Made by a program: the position numbers and the translations under genes
Notes under the pieces: generated by a model
What the model saw: the letters and a program-made list of their open reading frames with translations, nothing else
The model's database searches: none
Told to the model about the DNA's origin: nothing
Shown here: positions 8,402-18,962 of the stretch, piece by piece
Layout: every line of letters begins with the position of its first letter
Position numbering within the stretch: the stretch's first letter is position 1
Source: Myxococcus sp. CA023
Lineage (GTDB): Bacteria; Myxococcota; Myxococcia; Myxococcales; Myxococcaceae
Direction: 5' to 3'
Length of the DNA: 64,000 nt
Assembly: GCF_010998615.1 (NCBI RefSeq)
Contig: NZ_JAAEAH010000029.1
Location: forward strand, 30,528-94,527

Positions 8402-8578
8402 ATGAAATACAAGCGGGAAAGTGGGAGTGATTTGTACGACGCCCTCGTCATCGGCAGTGGCGCGGGCGGTGGGCCGCTGGCGTTGAAGTTTTCCCAAGCA
8501 GGGCTTCACGCGCTGGCCAACAGCGTTCGGAGCGCGGACCACATCGTTCGCCGCTTCCAGGCGGGGGACTTCGCCTGA
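8402..8578 (+). pseudogene. Truncated GMC-type FAD oxidoreductase N-terminus
   Basis: The frame from ATG 8402 begins with a short lead and then a Rossmann dinucleotide-binding motif, Y-D-A-L-V-I-G-S-G-A-G-G-G-P-L-A, followed by L-K-F-S-Q-A-G-L. This is the usual start of a GMC-family FAD oxidoreductase of 500 or more residues. After about 38 residues the sequence changes to unrelated [10 protein letters not shown] and stops at 8578. No continuation is seen in any frame before the helicase gene at 8670, so most of the gene is missing. It sits divergent to lanM and may once have been a tailoring enzyme. A short functional peptide is possible but less likely. Confidence 0.55.
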
Positions 8579-8669
8579 GCCGGGGCAGGGGGCGGCCGCC
8601 TGCCACGCGACGGTGCGCGCTCATGGCCGTTGCGCGACGCATCCTCGGGGCGTAGGGAAACAACGCCCC

Positions 8670-11621
8670 ATGTCCGCCACCGCCCAACTGCTCGAAACCG
8701 TCCGGAAGGAAGCCAAGCCGGGAATCTGGTCCAACGGCGTGAACCTCGCCCGCTCCGGAGCCGTGGTGCTCCAGTCCCAGAAAGGGGGCGAGCTGGAGCT
8801 GAGGGTCCGTGCCAAGGGGCGCCCGGTCGCCCTCACGGTCGTCCTGTACCCGAACGACGACGCCTGGGAGTGTGACTGCCCCAGCCAGGTGGACCCCTGC
8901 GAGCACGTGGTGGCGGCGGCCATCTCCATCCAGCAGGCGGAGAAGCAGGAAACGCCCATGGAGACGGCGGCCACCCGCTGGGCCCGCGTCGTCTACCACT
9001 TCACCCGCATGGACGGCGGCCTGGAGCTTCGCCGCTCCATTGTCCAGGTGGACGGCACGGAGACGCCGCTGGAGGGCAGCCTGACGTCGCTGATGGCCCG
9101 GCCCGCGGAGGCCGCGAAGCTCCAGGTGGAGAACGCGGACCTGCTGGCCGACCGCATCCTGGAGCAGCGGCGCACGCGCGGCACCCTGGCGCCGGAGACG
9201 CTGGAGGCGGTGCTCAAGGTGCTGGAGTCGGCGCGCAACGTGCTGCTCGACGGGCGCCCGGTGGCGGTGTCCGACGAGCAGGTGCTGCCGCGCGCGGTGG
9301 TGGAGGACCGCAGCGGCCAGATTGTGGTGACGGTGACCAAGGACCCACGCATCCAGGAGGTGGTCAGCCCCGGAGTGGCGCTCGCGAGCGACACGCTGGT
9401 CCGCCTGGGCGAGACGTCCATGTCTGGCCCGTGGCTGCAGAACCTGCCCATCGTCCGCACGTACTCGGCGGACCATCTGGGGGACCTGACTTCCAAAATC
9501 ATGCCCGAGCTAGGCCGCCGCCTGCCGGTGGAGGTCCGCAGCAAGCGGCTGCCGCGCCTGGACCGCGAGCTGAAGCCGCGAATCCTGCTGGAGCTGAACC
9601 AGCTCGACGCCGGCCTGTCCGTGCTGCCCACGCTCGTCTACGGCGCGCCGCCGGTGGTGCGCATCGACAACGGCCGCATGGTGTACCTGCGCGGCGCGGT
9701 GCCGCTGCGCGACGAGTCCGCCGAGCAGCGCCTCATCCACCAACTGCGCGATGAGCTGAACCTGGTGCCCGGCCGCCGGCTGACGGTGCAGGGCTCGGAG
9801 ATGGTGCGCTGGGCGGACAAGCTGCGGCGTTGGCGAGGCGACCTCGCCGGTGACGCGGCGGGGCTGGTGAGCCCCGACGTCAAGCTGCGCCCGTCGCTCC
9901 ACCTGGAGTCCAGCGTAACGGGGCAGGGCGTCCCCGACGTGCGCTTCCAGCTCTCCTTCCAGGTGGAAGGGGCCAAGGGCGAGGTCAAGGCCGTGGACGC
10001 CGCCGCCGTCATCCGGGCGTGGACGGAGGGGCTGGGACTGGTGCCTCTGGACGGTGGTGGCTGGGCGCCGCTGCCCCGGGCCTGGCTGGACAAGCACGGT
10101 CAGCGCGTGGCGGACCTGCTCAACGCGCGGCAGGAGGATGGGAAGGTCTTCAACCACGCGCTGCCGGAGCTCACCGCGCTGTGCGAGACGCTGGAGCAGC
10201 CGCCTCCGCCGGGCCTGGACCGGCTGGCGCCGCTCGTCTCCGGCTTCGAGAAGCTGCCCCCGCCCGAGCTGCCCGCGGAGCTCAACGCCACGCTGCGCCA
10301 GTACCAGCTCCAGGGCGTCAGTTGGCTGGGCTTCCTGCGCGGCGCGGGGCTGGGCGGCATCCTGGCGGACGACATGGGTCTGGGTAAGACGCTCCAGACG
10401 ATTTGCGCCCTGGGGCGCGGGTCGCTCGTGGTGTGCCCCACCAGCGTGCTGCCCAACTGGGCCGCGGAGCTGAAGCGCTTCCGCCCGTCGCTCAAGGTGT
10501 GCGTGTACCACGGGCCTGGCCGCGCGCTGGAGCCGTCCGCCGACGTGACGCTCACCACCTACGCCATCATGCGCCTGGACGCGGCGGTGCTCGGCGCGAA
10601 GACGTGGGACTCGCTGGTGCTGGACGAGGCGCAGGCCATCAAGAATCCGGACAGCCAGGTGGCGCGCGCGGCCTTCGGGCTCAAGGCGAACTTCCGGCTC
10701 GCGCTCAGCGGCACGCCGCTGGAGAACCGGCTGGAGGAGCTGTGGAGCCTCATGCACTTCACCAACCCGGGCCTGCTCGGGGGGCGCAAGCACTTCGAGG
10801 ACAAGATCGCGCGGCCCATCTCCGAGGGCCGGCAGGACGCGGCCGAGGGGCTGCGGCGCCGCATCCGCCCCTTCGTGCTCCGGCGTCTGAAGCGGGATGT
10901 CGCGCCCGAGCTGCCGCCGCGCATCGAGTCCGTCATGCACGTGCAGATGGATGAGCGTGAGCGCTCCGTCTACGACGCGGTGATGGCGGCCACGCGCAAG
11001 GAAGTGGTGGCGCTGCTGAACGAGGGCGGCAGCGTGCTCAAGGCGCTGGAGGCCTTGCTGCGGCTGCGTCAGGCCGCGTGTCACCCCGCGCTCGTTCCGG
11101 GCCAGCGGGCCAACACGTCATCCAAGGTGGAGACGCTGGTGGACGCGCTGGAGACGGCCGTCTCGGAAGGCCACAAGGCGCTCGTCTTCTCGCAGTGGAC
11201 GTCGCTGCTGGACCTCATCGAGCCGCGCCTGAAGGCGGCGGGCATCGGCTTTGGCCGGCTGGACGGCACCACGGCCAACCGCGGCGAAGTCACCGAGCGC
11301 TTCCAGTCCGCGGAGGGCGAGCCGGTGCTGCTCATGTCCCTCAAGGCGGGCGGCACGGGCCTCAACCTCACGGCGGCGGACCACGTCTTCCTGGTGGACC
11401 CGTGGTGGAACCCGGCGGCGGAGGCGCAGGCCGCGGACCGCGCCCACCGCATCGGCCAGGAGCGCACGGTGATGGTGTACCGGCTCGTGTCCCAGGGCAC
11501 CGTGGAGGAGCGCATCCTGGGGCTCCAGGAGAAGAAGCGGGCCATCTTCGAGGCGGCCCTGAGCGAAGCCGCCGCCGCGACGGCCATCACCCGGGAAGAC
11601 CTGCTCGAACTCTTCTCATGA
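8670..11621 (+). CDS. SWI2/SNF2-family helicase with N-terminal SWIM zinc finger
   Basis: The 983-residue protein is a DNA-dependent ATPase of the bacterial SNF2 (HepA/RapA-like) group. A SWIM zinc motif lies at residues 66-79 (C68, C70, C77, H79). The SNF2 N-terminal domain has D-D-M-G-L-G-K-T at 567-574 and the DEAQ box near 652. The helicase C domain contains [12 protein letters not shown] and [11 protein letters not shown] 8670 was chosen because homologous sequence begins there. Its stop overlaps the start of the next gene (ATGA). SWIM plus SNF2 proteins are common in myxobacteria and act on chromatin or transcription complexes; the exact role is unknown. Confidence 0.93.
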   Translation: MSATAQLLETVRKEAKPGIWSNGVNLARSGAVVLQSQKGGELELRVRAKGRPVALTVVLYPNDDAWECDCPSQVDPCEHVVAAAISIQQAEKQETPMETAATRWARVVYHFTRMDGGLELRRSIVQVDGTETPLEGSLTSLMARPAEAAKLQVENADLLADRILEQRRTRGTLAPETLEAVLKVLESARNVLLDGRPVAVSDEQVLPRAVVEDRSGQIVVTVTKDPRIQEVVSPGVALASDTLVRLGETSMSGPWLQNLPIVRTYSADHLGDLTSKIMPELGRRLPVEVRSKRLPRLDRELKPRILLELNQLDAGLSVLPTLVYGAPPVVRIDNGRMVYLRGAVPLRDESAEQRLIHQLRDELNLVPGRRLTVQGSEMVRWADKLRRWRGDLAGDAAGLVSPDVKLRPSLHLESSVTGQGVPDVRFQLSFQVEGAKGEVKAVDAAAVIRAWTEGLGLVPLDGGGWAPLPRAWLDKHGQRVADLLNARQEDGKVFNHALPELTALCETLEQPPPPGLDRLAPLVSGFEKLPPPELPAELNATLRQYQLQGVSWLGFLRGAGLGGILADDMGLGKTLQTICALGRGSLVVCPTSVLPNWAAELKRFRPSLKVCVYHGPGRALEPSADVTLTTYAIMRLDAAVLGAKTWDSLVLDEAQAIKNPDSQVARAAFGLKANFRLALSGTPLENRLEELWSLMHFTNPGLLGGRKHFEDKIARPISEGRQDAAEGLRRRIRPFVLRRLKRDVAPELPPRIESVMHVQMDERERSVYDAVMAATRKEVVALLNEGGSVLKALEALLRLRQAACHPALVPGQRANTSSKVETLVDALETAVSEGHKALVFSQWTSLLDLIEPRLKAAGIGFGRLDGTTANRGEVTERFQSAEGEPVLLMSLKAGGTGLNLTAADHVFLVDPWWNPAAEAQAADRAHRIGQERTVMVYRLVSQGTVEERILGLQEKKRAIFEAALSEAAAATAITREDLLELFS

Positions 11622-13438
11622 CGCGCGCAGTCCTTCTTTTCGCAGTGGGGTTCCTCACGATGCTTCCAGAATCCGCCGACGCCCGGCCCCAGGCCGCCGC
11701 CGCGCTGCAGACGCTCATCCAGCAGGAGTGGCAGTACCAGTTGGAGCACAGCCCGACGTACGCGTCGGTGCAGGGCGACCGGCGCTGGAACGGCCGCTGG
11801 GATGACCTGAGCCTCAAGGCCATCGAGGCGGACCACCAGCACAACCTCCAGGTGCTCGAGAAGCTGAAGAAGGTGGACCGCAAGGCGCTCTCCGCGGCGG
11901 ACCAGCTCAACTACGACCTGTTCCGCCGCGACTACGAGACGTGGGTGGAGGAGCACCGCTTCAAGACGTACCTGATGCCGGTGAACCACATGGGCGGCAT
12001 CCCGGAGGGCATCAAACAGCCGCCGGGTGTGCAGACGGCCTACCAGCTCGCGGACAACCTGCGCTTCGAGACGGTGAAGGACTACGAGGACTGGGTGGCC
12101 CGGCTCCAGGGCTTCGGCACCTACGTGGACCAGGTGATGGCGCTGCTGCGCGAGGGACTGCGTGAGAAGCGCATCCACCCCCAGGTCGTCCTCCAGCGGA
12201 TTCCGCCGCAGGTGGCGAAGCAGCTCGTGGCGGACCCGGCGGACAGCGGCTTCTTCGCGCCGTTCCGCCGCTTCCCCAAGGGCATTGCTTCCGCGGAGCA
12301 GGAACGCCTGTCCGCGGCGGGCCGCGCGGCGATTGCGCAGGGCGTGCTCCCCGCGCTGAAGCGCTTCCACCAGTTCCTTACCGAGGAGTACGTCCCGAAG
12401 GGCACGGAGGCGGTGGGCATCTGGCAGCTGCCCGAGGGCGCGGAGCTGTATGCCTTCCTCGCGCGCAAGTTCACCACCACCGGCCTGGGCGCGGAGGAGA
12501 TTCACGCGCTCGGCCTGGCCGAGGTCCAACGCCTGCGCGCGGAGATGGAGGCGGTGAAGGCCCAGACGGGCTTCAAGGGCACGCTGGCGGAGTTCTTCCA
12601 CTTCCTGCGGACGGATGCGCGCTTCTATGCGCGGGACGGGGACGAGCTGCTGATGCGCTATCGGGCCTTGTCCAAGCGCATCGACCCGTCGCTGGTGCGG
12701 CTGTTCAAGACACTGCCCCGGCAGCCCTATGGCGTGGAGCCGACGCCGGAGGCCATGGCTCCGGACGCGACCACCGGTTTCTATTACCCAGGGGCGTCGG
12801 ATGGCTCGCGGCCGGGCACGTACCTGGTGAACCTGTATCGGCCAGAGACTCGCCCCCTGTGGGAGATGGTGCCGCTCACGCTGCACGAAGCCGTGCCCGG
12901 TCACCACCTGCAGACATCCCTGGCCGCCGAGCAACCCGGCCTGCCCGAGTTCCGCCGCTACGGCTACTACGTGGCCTATGGCGAAGGCTGGGCGCTCTAC
13001 TGCGAGACGCTGGGCGACGAGCTGGGCCTGTACACCAGCCCGTACGACAAGTTCGGCCAGCTGGCCTACGACATGTGGCGCGCGGTGCGGCTCGTCGTCG
13101 ACACCGGCATGCACGTGAAGAAGTGGACGCGGCAGCAGGCGCTCGACTTCTTCATGGAGAACTCGCCGCGCCAGGAGTTGGACACTACCAACGAGATTGA
13201 CCGCTACATCGCCTGGCCTGGGCAGGCGCTGGCGTACAAGGTGGGGCAGCTCAAGATTCGCGAGCTGCGCACGCGCGCGGAGCAGGCCCTGGGCCCGGGC
13301 TTCGACGTGCGCGAGTTCCACGACATCGTGCTGCTCGACGGCGCCCTGCCGCTGGACATCCTGGAGGCGCGGGTGCAGGCGTGGGTGGCGGCGCGGCAGC
13401 GCGAGGCCGCCGCGCCCAAGTCTCAGCGCGCACCCTGA
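11618..13438 (+). CDS. DUF885 family metallopeptidase-like protein, exported
   Basis: This 606-residue protein has a hydrophobic signal-like N-terminus ([11 protein letters not shown]) followed by A-D-A-R. The body matches the DUF885 family of predicted zinc carboxypeptidase-like enzymes, with the metal motif H423-E-A-V-P-G-H-H-L-Q and a later G-E-G-W-A-L-Y-C-E segment. Length is usual for the family. It starts inside the stop codon of the helicase gene (ATGA), so the two are co-translated although their roles seem unrelated. Related proteins hydrolyse small peptides or esters; the natural substrate is not known. It converges with the P1 peptidase gene after a 13-base gap. Confidence 0.88.
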   Translation: MTRAVLLFAVGFLTMLPESADARPQAAAALQTLIQQEWQYQLEHSPTYASVQGDRRWNGRWDDLSLKAIEADHQHNLQVLEKLKKVDRKALSAADQLNYDLFRRDYETWVEEHRFKTYLMPVNHMGGIPEGIKQPPGVQTAYQLADNLRFETVKDYEDWVARLQGFGTYVDQVMALLREGLREKRIHPQVVLQRIPPQVAKQLVADPADSGFFAPFRRFPKGIASAEQERLSAAGRAAIAQGVLPALKRFHQFLTEEYVPKGTEAVGIWQLPEGAELYAFLARKFTTTGLGAEEIHALGLAEVQRLRAEMEAVKAQTGFKGTLAEFFHFLRTDARFYARDGDELLMRYRALSKRIDPSLVRLFKTLPRQPYGVEPTPEAMAPDATTGFYYPGASDGSRPGTYLVNLYRPETRPLWEMVPLTLHEAVPGHHLQTSLAAEQPGLPEFRRYGYYVAYGEGWALYCETLGDELGLYTSPYDKFGQLAYDMWRAVRLVVDTGMHVKKWTRQQALDFFMENSPRQELDTTNEIDRYIAWPGQALAYKVGQLKIRELRTRAEQALGPGFDVREFHDIVLLDGALPLDILEARVQAWVAARQREAAAPKSQRAP

Positions 13439-13451
13439 ATCGCTTGGGGCG

Positions 13452-14711
13452 TCACGGCGCGGGGGGCGCCAGCCGGCCGTACTTCTTCATCGCCTGGATG
13501 AGCCGGTCCTGGGGCAGGCCGTAGACGCGGCTGCTCTCCGCGCCCGTCATCGTGTCGGAGGCCAGCATCGAGTTGAGGATGGCCTCCTGCGTGGCCTGGA
13601 TGGTGGCCTCGAAGAGCGGCGTCATCCGCTCGTTGTCGAGCGCCGAGACGTTGGCCACGTCCGTGCCCGCGGGCGGCTTCAGGCGCTGCGTGGAGAAGGC
13701 CACGAAGATGTCGCCGGAGGAGTTGCCCCCCAGTCCTCCCATCTTCCCGATGCCCAGCGGCACGCGCTTCGCCAGCCGCTCCAGTTGATGCGGCAGCAGC
13801 GGCGCGTCCGTCGCCACCACCACGATGATGGAGCCGGCGCCCTCCGGCGTGCGGGGCTGGGTGTCGCCGCGCGACGCCGAGCAGGCCGGCACGTCCTTGA
13901 ACATGCCGGGGCTCGGCTTCTTGGGCCCGGTGTAGCAGGGGCGCAGGTCGTTGATCTCCTCGCCCACCGGCACGCCCTCCACGGTGAAGAGGTGGCGCGC
14001 GCCGTAGTTGCACTGCAACAGCACGCCCACGGTGTAGCCCCCCTCTGACGCGGGAAGCTTGCGCGACGCCGTGCCGATGCCGGCCTTGAAGCTGTGGCAC
14101 ACCATCCCCGTGCCGCCGCCCACCGAGCCCTCCGCGACGGGGCCTCCCTTGGCGCTGTCGAGCGCGCGGTGGGCGTGTGTGGCCTTCACGTGGAAGCCAT
14201 AGATGTCATTCAGCAGGCCGTCCCACGTCTCCGCGACGACGGGCAGCCCCAGCTCCCACTCCAATCCGCGCTTCATCGCCCAGGAGATGACGGAGTCGCG
14301 GACGGTGCCCACGTCATTGGTGTTGGTGAGCATCACGGGGCCGGCGAGCTGGCCGGATTCGGTGAGCCAGTGGGAGCCCGTCATCTCGCCATTCCCATTG
14401 AGGGCGTAGATGGCGGCGAAGACGTCCTCGGACACGCCGTCCTTGCCGCGGGGCAGCACGGCGGTGACGCCGGTGCGCACCGCGCCCTTGCCGCGCGGGC
14501 CGCGGGTGTCACCCGAAATCAGCGTCGTGTGGCCCACCTCCACGCCGGACACGTCGGTGATGGCGTTGTTCGGGCCGGATTGGCCGCCGAAGGTGATGCC
14601 CAGGTCGCGGGCGCGGGGCCTCGCCTGGGTGGACTGCGCTTCCGCTGGAAGGGACCACAGCAACAGACAGGACACGACGCCCAGGCGCAAAGGGAGACAG
14701 AACGGGTTCAT
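13452..14711 (-). CDS. P1 family (DmpA-like) aminopeptidase, secreted
   Basis: The 419-residue protein has a signal peptide (hydrophobic segment to A-E-A-Q) and a DmpA/BapA-like N-terminal nucleophile fold. It starts with the family's A-R-D-L-G-I...G-P-N-N-A-I-T-D-V motif and includes the autoprocessing region G-G-N-S-S-G-D-I near residue 330. There the peptide bond before a Ser is cut to create the catalytic nucleophile. Family members release N-terminal residues or cleave beta-peptides. The signal peptide indicates a periplasmic or secreted enzyme. It is transcribed divergently from the HEAT protein gene at 14835. Confidence 0.9.
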   Translation of the reverse strand: MNPFCLPLRLGVVSCLLLWSLPAEAQSTQARPRARDLGITFGGQSGPNNAITDVSGVEVGHTTLISGDTRGPRGKGAVRTGVTAVLPRGKDGVSEDVFAAIYALNGNGEMTGSHWLTESGQLAGPVMLTNTNDVGTVRDSVISWAMKRGLEWELGLPVVAETWDGLLNDIYGFHVKATHAHRALDSAKGGPVAEGSVGGGTGMVCHSFKAGIGTASRKLPASEGGYTVGVLLQCNYGARHLFTVEGVPVGEEINDLRPCYTGPKKPSPGMFKDVPACSASRGDTQPRTPEGAGSIIVVVATDAPLLPHQLERLAKRVPLGIGKMGGLGGNSSGDIFVAFSTQRLKPPAGTDVANVSALDNERMTPLFEATIQATQEAILNSMLASDTMTGAESSRVYGLPQDRLIQAMKKYGRLAPPAP

Positions 14712-14834
14712 GGCGTGGCGTCATATCGCGACCGCTTCAGGCCCCCAACTGGTGGTCCCGTCTGGCCATGTCCGTTGTCTCCCTGCCAGTATCTCCCTGA
14801 GTCCCCTCACCGTCGGGAGGCTGTCGGGCTGCAC

Positions 14835-16502
14835 ATGGCCGAACACGAAGACCTCGATGCGTTGTGGCGCAAGGCGCGGCCGGATGACCTCACCTCGTTG
14901 CGGCGGCTGGATGCTGCACTGGTTCGTTCCGGCTATCAGGTGGAAGGAAAGACGGTGCGCGAGTGGATTGCCGGGCTCGCCGGAGACCGCATCCGCTGGT
15001 TCGACGGCAGGGATGCACATGACCGCGTGTGCCAGGCGGGGCTCGCGGCGGTGCCCGCGCTCATGGATGCCCTGGCGCGAGCGAACCAGGAGGCTTCCTG
15101 GCAAGCCACGCGAAACATGCTCGGGCAGTGCGTCGCGGCGCTGGGAACCATCGACCCGCTTCCCACCTGTGCGATTCCGGCGCTCCTCGAAGTGCTTCGT
15201 CAGCCCGTGGCGCGGGTCCGGCGAATGGCGTTGGCGGTGCTGACGCGCATGCGCCCACGCGCCACCCCCATGGCCCTGCGCGCCGTCCTGCCGTGTCTCA
15301 AGGAGCGGGGCGACACGCAGACGCGGTTGCACGCGGCGCGGGTGCTGGCGGCGATGCAGGCCCCGTTGCCGGCAGAGGTTCGCGCTGTCGCGCTATCGCT
15401 GCTCGGAGATGCCCACCGCGCCATTCGCCGGGAGGGGCTCCATGTCCTCGCTCGTTTTCCGCGCGACGAAGAGGTCCTCACCGCGCTGGAAGAGCAGGCC
15501 ATTCTGGACGATGAGAATCGGAACGAGGCCCTGCGCGTGCTGTCGCTACTTGCGCCGTCCCGAGCGATTCCAAGACTGCTCGAGGTGGCGAGTAGCGCGA
15601 GGTCACGCCGGCAAGAAGACGGGCCGCCTCCGCCTTCCTGGCGGGGCCCGCTCGGTGAGACCCGACGGCTCGAAGATGGGAAGCGAGCCCTCTTGTTCAT
15701 CGCCCGGCTGGGCGTCCAGGGCGCGGAGGCGCTGGCGTCGCTCGACGCGCTCCGGTCCGTCGAGGTCCTGGCTCCCTATGTGGACGCCGTCATGGACGAC
15801 ATCACGCGCGCGGTGCTGCGCCAGCAAGCCCCGCCCTTGAGGACGGACCGTTTCCAGGAGCCGCTCTGCACCGCGCTCTTGACGGATGTGGCGTGGCCCG
15901 TCGAGCGCACCGAGGAGCCGTCCCTGGCGCTGCGCCCGTGGCTCGAGTCCCTGGCCGTCTTCGGCACCGAGGTGGAGGTGCGCGTGGCGCTCGCCGCCGC
16001 GAGGCATGTGCTGTGGCTGTGGGAGTCCCAGGACCCGAACAACGACTGGTCGCGCCGCGCCGTCATGGCCATGGACCGCTGGCTCTGCGAGCCCTCGGAG
16101 GAGCACGCGGCGCAGGTGGCCGAGGTGGGAAATTTCACCCCCAGCCAGTTCTGCGCGCCGGATGCCTTCTCCGCCGCCTGGTCGGTGAACTACGCCTGCG
16201 GGTGTGTCCCCCGGCCGTCTGCGCCCGTCGCCCCGCGCCGGCCTGAAGAGGACCCCCTGGGCGCGTGCGTCCATGCCGCGTGTCGGGCGCTGAGCCGCCG
16301 GTCGGTCATCACCTTCGCGCTGGGCGCCAGCGAGGAGTCTCCGGAGCCGCTCAGCCCGCATGAGTCGGCACGCGAGGTCCACCGTGCCATCGTGGACGAG
16401 GTGCTGCCCTGGGCCTGTGGTGCCTGGGACCCCGTGAAGGACACGCCACGGCTGCGCAAGGCGCTGCGCGCGGACGGCTGGCGCATCCCCGGCGCGCCCT
16501 GA
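14835..16502 (+). CDS. HEAT-repeat protein of unknown function
   Basis: The 555-residue protein has helical HEAT-like repeats through about residues 55-300 (recurring A-L-x-x-V-L-x and R-x-x-A-L-x-V-L units), then a non-repeat C-terminal domain of about 230 residues with several Cys and Trp. No signal peptide or catalytic motif is seen. The start at ATG 14835 (MAEHEDLDALW) follows a 123-base divergent gap. The fold suggests a protein-binding scaffold; no partner can be read from the neighbourhood. The C-terminal domain resembles nothing I recognise. Confidence 0.75.
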   Translation: MAEHEDLDALWRKARPDDLTSLRRLDAALVRSGYQVEGKTVREWIAGLAGDRIRWFDGRDAHDRVCQAGLAAVPALMDALARANQEASWQATRNMLGQCVAALGTIDPLPTCAIPALLEVLRQPVARVRRMALAVLTRMRPRATPMALRAVLPCLKERGDTQTRLHAARVLAAMQAPLPAEVRAVALSLLGDAHRAIRREGLHVLARFPRDEEVLTALEEQAILDDENRNEALRVLSLLAPSRAIPRLLEVASSARSRRQEDGPPPPSWRGPLGETRRLEDGKRALLFIARLGVQGAEALASLDALRSVEVLAPYVDAVMDDITRAVLRQQAPPLRTDRFQEPLCTALLTDVAWPVERTEEPSLALRPWLESLAVFGTEVEVRVALAAARHVLWLWESQDPNNDWSRRAVMAMDRWLCEPSEEHAAQVAEVGNFTPSQFCAPDAFSAAWSVNYACGCVPRPSAPVAPRRPEEDPLGACVHAACRALSRRSVITFALGASEESPEPLSPHESAREVHRAIVDEVLPWACGAWDPVKDTPRLRKALRADGWRIPGAP

Positions 16503-16672
16503 CTTCACGCGTCCGGCTGTCCGCGGGTGTGCAGTGGCCGTGAGACCGCCGGGCCGGGAAGTGTGTGCGCGCCTGACGCTGACGCACGTGAATGCCCCCC
16601 GAGCGCGCGTGCGGTCCACGGGGGCAGGTGACAACCCGCTGGCCACAGGCCTGAGGTCCGGCCCCGTGAATC

Positions 16673-17743
16673 ATGGGGGCGTCCATGGCGTGGAGGGCAG
16701 GGGGCGGAGTCCAGCGGTGGTGGGCCGCCCTGCTGTGGGGGACGTGTGTCCTGCTGGCGGGCGTCGTCCGCGCGGACGGGTGGCGCGTGAAATACGACGC
16801 GCCGGTCCCGCTCTTCCTGGACCGCAGCTACATCCTCGACTCCCCCAACCGCATCCGCCGTCAGGGGGCGCCGAACTCCCCGGAGAAGCTCATCTTCGAG
16901 GCGCAGGTGGCGCCCAACCTCTTTCTGCCACAGCTCCATCACGGAGACTTCACGCGGCCCGGCGGTGAGTATTTCCTGTCACTCATCATCACCCCGGCGG
17001 TGCAGCTGCGCATCGTGGACACGGCGAGCGACCCCGCCATCCCGCCGTCCTTCATCGCGAAGGCGACGTTCCAGGTGGCGCACCTGCGACCGCTGGCGAA
17101 GCCTCGGGCAGAGGGCGCGGCGGTGCGGGGATTGGCGCTCGCGCTCAACGTCATCGTGGCGCACTACTCGAATGGGGAGTCCGGGTGCTTCTACAGCAAC
17201 CAGACGCGCGGCGAATCCAGGTGCACGCCGTCGGAAGGGCAACTGCCGCTGAACGAGGTGTCCGGTAGCTTCACGACGAACTTCTTCCGCATGGAGTTCC
17301 ACAGCCGGTTGGCTTTCGACGTGGAGCCGGACCTGCGCAACGCGTGGTTGGTGGGCGGGTTCGCCGCCTTCGAGCTGAACACCTCCATTGGCCCTGGCCG
17401 CATCACCCGCTCCCAGCGTGCCGTCTACGGTGACGGACACTGGGCGGCCGGCGTCATGGGCCAGCGCACGTGGAGCAACCACCGCTTCCCGTTGGAAGTG
17501 TCCGTGTCGCAGCCCTTCGGGGAGACGCCCTCGCAGCGGGCCACGTGGAAGACTGAGTTCGGCGTCTACCCCCGGTGGGGCGCGGGCTTCGGCGTCTTCG
17601 CGCGGTACGTGAAGGGGCAGGACTACTACAACATCCTGTTCCTGGAGCCCGTGGCGCTGTGGCAGTTCGGGCTCGCCTTTGAACTCAACCCCGGCGCGCG
17701 ACTGCGGGCGGCCGAGGAAGGTCGGCCGCCCGGGTTTCCTTGA
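16673..17743 (+). CDS. Outer-membrane beta-barrel protein, possibly phospholipase A1 (PldA)-like
   Basis: This 356-residue protein has a signal peptide (hydrophobic run ending V-R-A-D-G) and alternating amphipathic strands ending in aromatic residues, typical of an outer-membrane barrel. Residues 164-168 read H-Y-S-N-G, with H164 and S166 spaced exactly as the catalytic His and Ser of outer-membrane phospholipase A (H-x-S-N-G). A downstream Asn about ten residues later (Y-S-N-Q) could complete the triad. The overall size is near that of PldA. I infer a PldA-type phospholipase with moderate confidence; a non-enzymatic barrel is possible. It converges with the next gene with a six-base gap. Confidence 0.6.
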   Translation: MGASMAWRAGGGVQRWWAALLWGTCVLLAGVVRADGWRVKYDAPVPLFLDRSYILDSPNRIRRQGAPNSPEKLIFEAQVAPNLFLPQLHHGDFTRPGGEYFLSLIITPAVQLRIVDTASDPAIPPSFIAKATFQVAHLRPLAKPRAEGAAVRGLALALNVIVAHYSNGESGCFYSNQTRGESRCTPSEGQLPLNEVSGSFTTNFFRMEFHSRLAFDVEPDLRNAWLVGGFAAFELNTSIGPGRITRSQRAVYGDGHWAAGVMGQRTWSNHRFPLEVSVSQPFGETPSQRATWKTEFGVYPRWGAGFGVFARYVKGQDYYNILFLEPVALWQFGLAFELNPGARLRAAEEGRPPGFP

Positions 17744-17749
17744 GCCGCG

Positions 17750-18883
17750 TCAGGGCAGGCGCGCGTCGAGCCACGTCAGGTGCGCGTCGACCGTCTCCGC
17801 CACCGCCTGCGCCTGGTCCGACGCGCTGGGGTCCGTGTAGGGATTGCCAATCTCCTTGTGCTGCCACTTCACCCAGGTCTGCTTGTACCAACCCCAGTCG
17901 AGGTTCGTGCCCGTCGAAGGCGGGGTGCTGCCCGCGTAGCCGGAGAAGGCGCGGATGCCCGTGGCGGGAGCGACCTCCTGGCCTCCCACCACGTGGAAGA
18001 TGTGGAGCCTGTCGCGGCGGGGGAACTGGGCCGTCAGGTTCGTGGCCCACGCGCCATAGAAGGTGCCCCAGGGCCGCACGGGGTTGTTGATCTTGCTGTC
18101 GAAGGTCCCCAGCTCACCCTGGCTGTTGCGGCACACGCCATCGAATGACGACACGTAGATGTCGATGCCGTCGAGCGCCGTGTTCGCGCGGAGCGCTTGC
18201 GCCATGCGCATCATCAAGCATCCACCGCGCGAGCTGCCCGCCAGGTAGATGGCGCGCGTCTCCGGACGGACCTGCGCCTGGAGCCAGTTCGAGAAGCCAT
18301 TCACGATGCGCTGCTTCGTGTCGCTGTCGAACAGGTGGTCGAAGTTGGCGTCGTTGACGACGGACAGGTACGTCTTCCCGCTGGGAAACAACCCCAGGGC
18401 GCGCAGCTTCATGGCCAGCGAACGGCCGTCCAGGCTCACGTTGGGACAGGAGACGCTGTCACAGGACGCATCCCAGTTGGAGGCCTGCCCGGTGACGCCG
18501 CTGGAGTGGCCGCTGCTCGAAATCTTCTGTCCCGCGGACATGAGGACAAGGGCCTCGCGCACGGCAGGCGCGTCCACCTCCGCGATGCGGATGTTGTGGA
18601 GCGCGATGTCCAAAGCGCCCGCCGCGCGGAAGTGCTCGAACCCCGCCGTTGCCTGATAGGCCCCCGAGCCGTTCCTGTAGACGACACGGCGGGACACCAC
18701 CGTCTGGCTGCTGCCGCTGGGATACGTCAGCGCCTGGGCCTGGGCGTCCAGCGCGCCCTCGGGTTCGGGCGCGGACGGGGCCGGCTCCATGGGGCCCCCG
18801 CAGCCCGCGAGGGCGCCTGTGAGCAGCAGGGCCAGGTTCAGCCTGGAGAAGACACGACGAGCGACGCGTTCGGTGCGGACCAT
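17750..18883 (-). CDS. Lipoprotein with alpha/beta-hydrolase-like GxSxGG motif
   Basis: The 377-residue protein starts at ATG 18883, with GGAG six bases upstream, and carries a lipobox L-T-G-A-L-A-G-C, so it is probably a lipid-anchored envelope protein. A low-complexity P/E/A linker follows. The body contains Y-L-A-G-S-S-R-G-G-C, which could be a hydrolase nucleophile elbow, and a late V-D-A-H-L segment that could hold the histidine. Four Cys in the middle may form disulfides. I do not recognise a named family. It is the last gene of a minus-strand envelope gene run. Confidence 0.65.
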   Translation of the reverse strand: MVRTERVARRVFSRLNLALLLTGALAGCGGPMEPAPSAPEPEGALDAQAQALTYPSGSSQTVVSRRVVYRNGSGAYQATAGFEHFRAAGALDIALHNIRIAEVDAPAVREALVLMSAGQKISSSGHSSGVTGQASNWDASCDSVSCPNVSLDGRSLAMKLRALGLFPSGKTYLSVVNDANFDHLFDSDTKQRIVNGFSNWLQAQVRPETRAIYLAGSSRGGCLMMRMAQALRANTALDGIDIYVSSFDGVCRNSQGELGTFDSKINNPVRPWGTFYGAWATNLTAQFPRRDRLHIFHVVGGQEVAPATGIRAFSGYAGSTPPSTGTNLDWGWYKQTWVKWQHKEIGNPYTDPSASDQAQAVAETVDAHLTWLDARLP

Positions 18884-18962
18884 GGTGTGCTCCGAGGGCG
18901 GAGGGAGGTGCATCGGCACGCCCTGGGCACGCCCCCCTGGGCCCAGGGCGAAGTCGAAGTGC

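Noticed and set aside
8402..8578. Intact small gene encoding a Rossmann-fold peptide
   Set aside because: The FAD motif is cut off after one beta-alpha-beta start, too short for a functional oxidoreductase; treated as a remnant.
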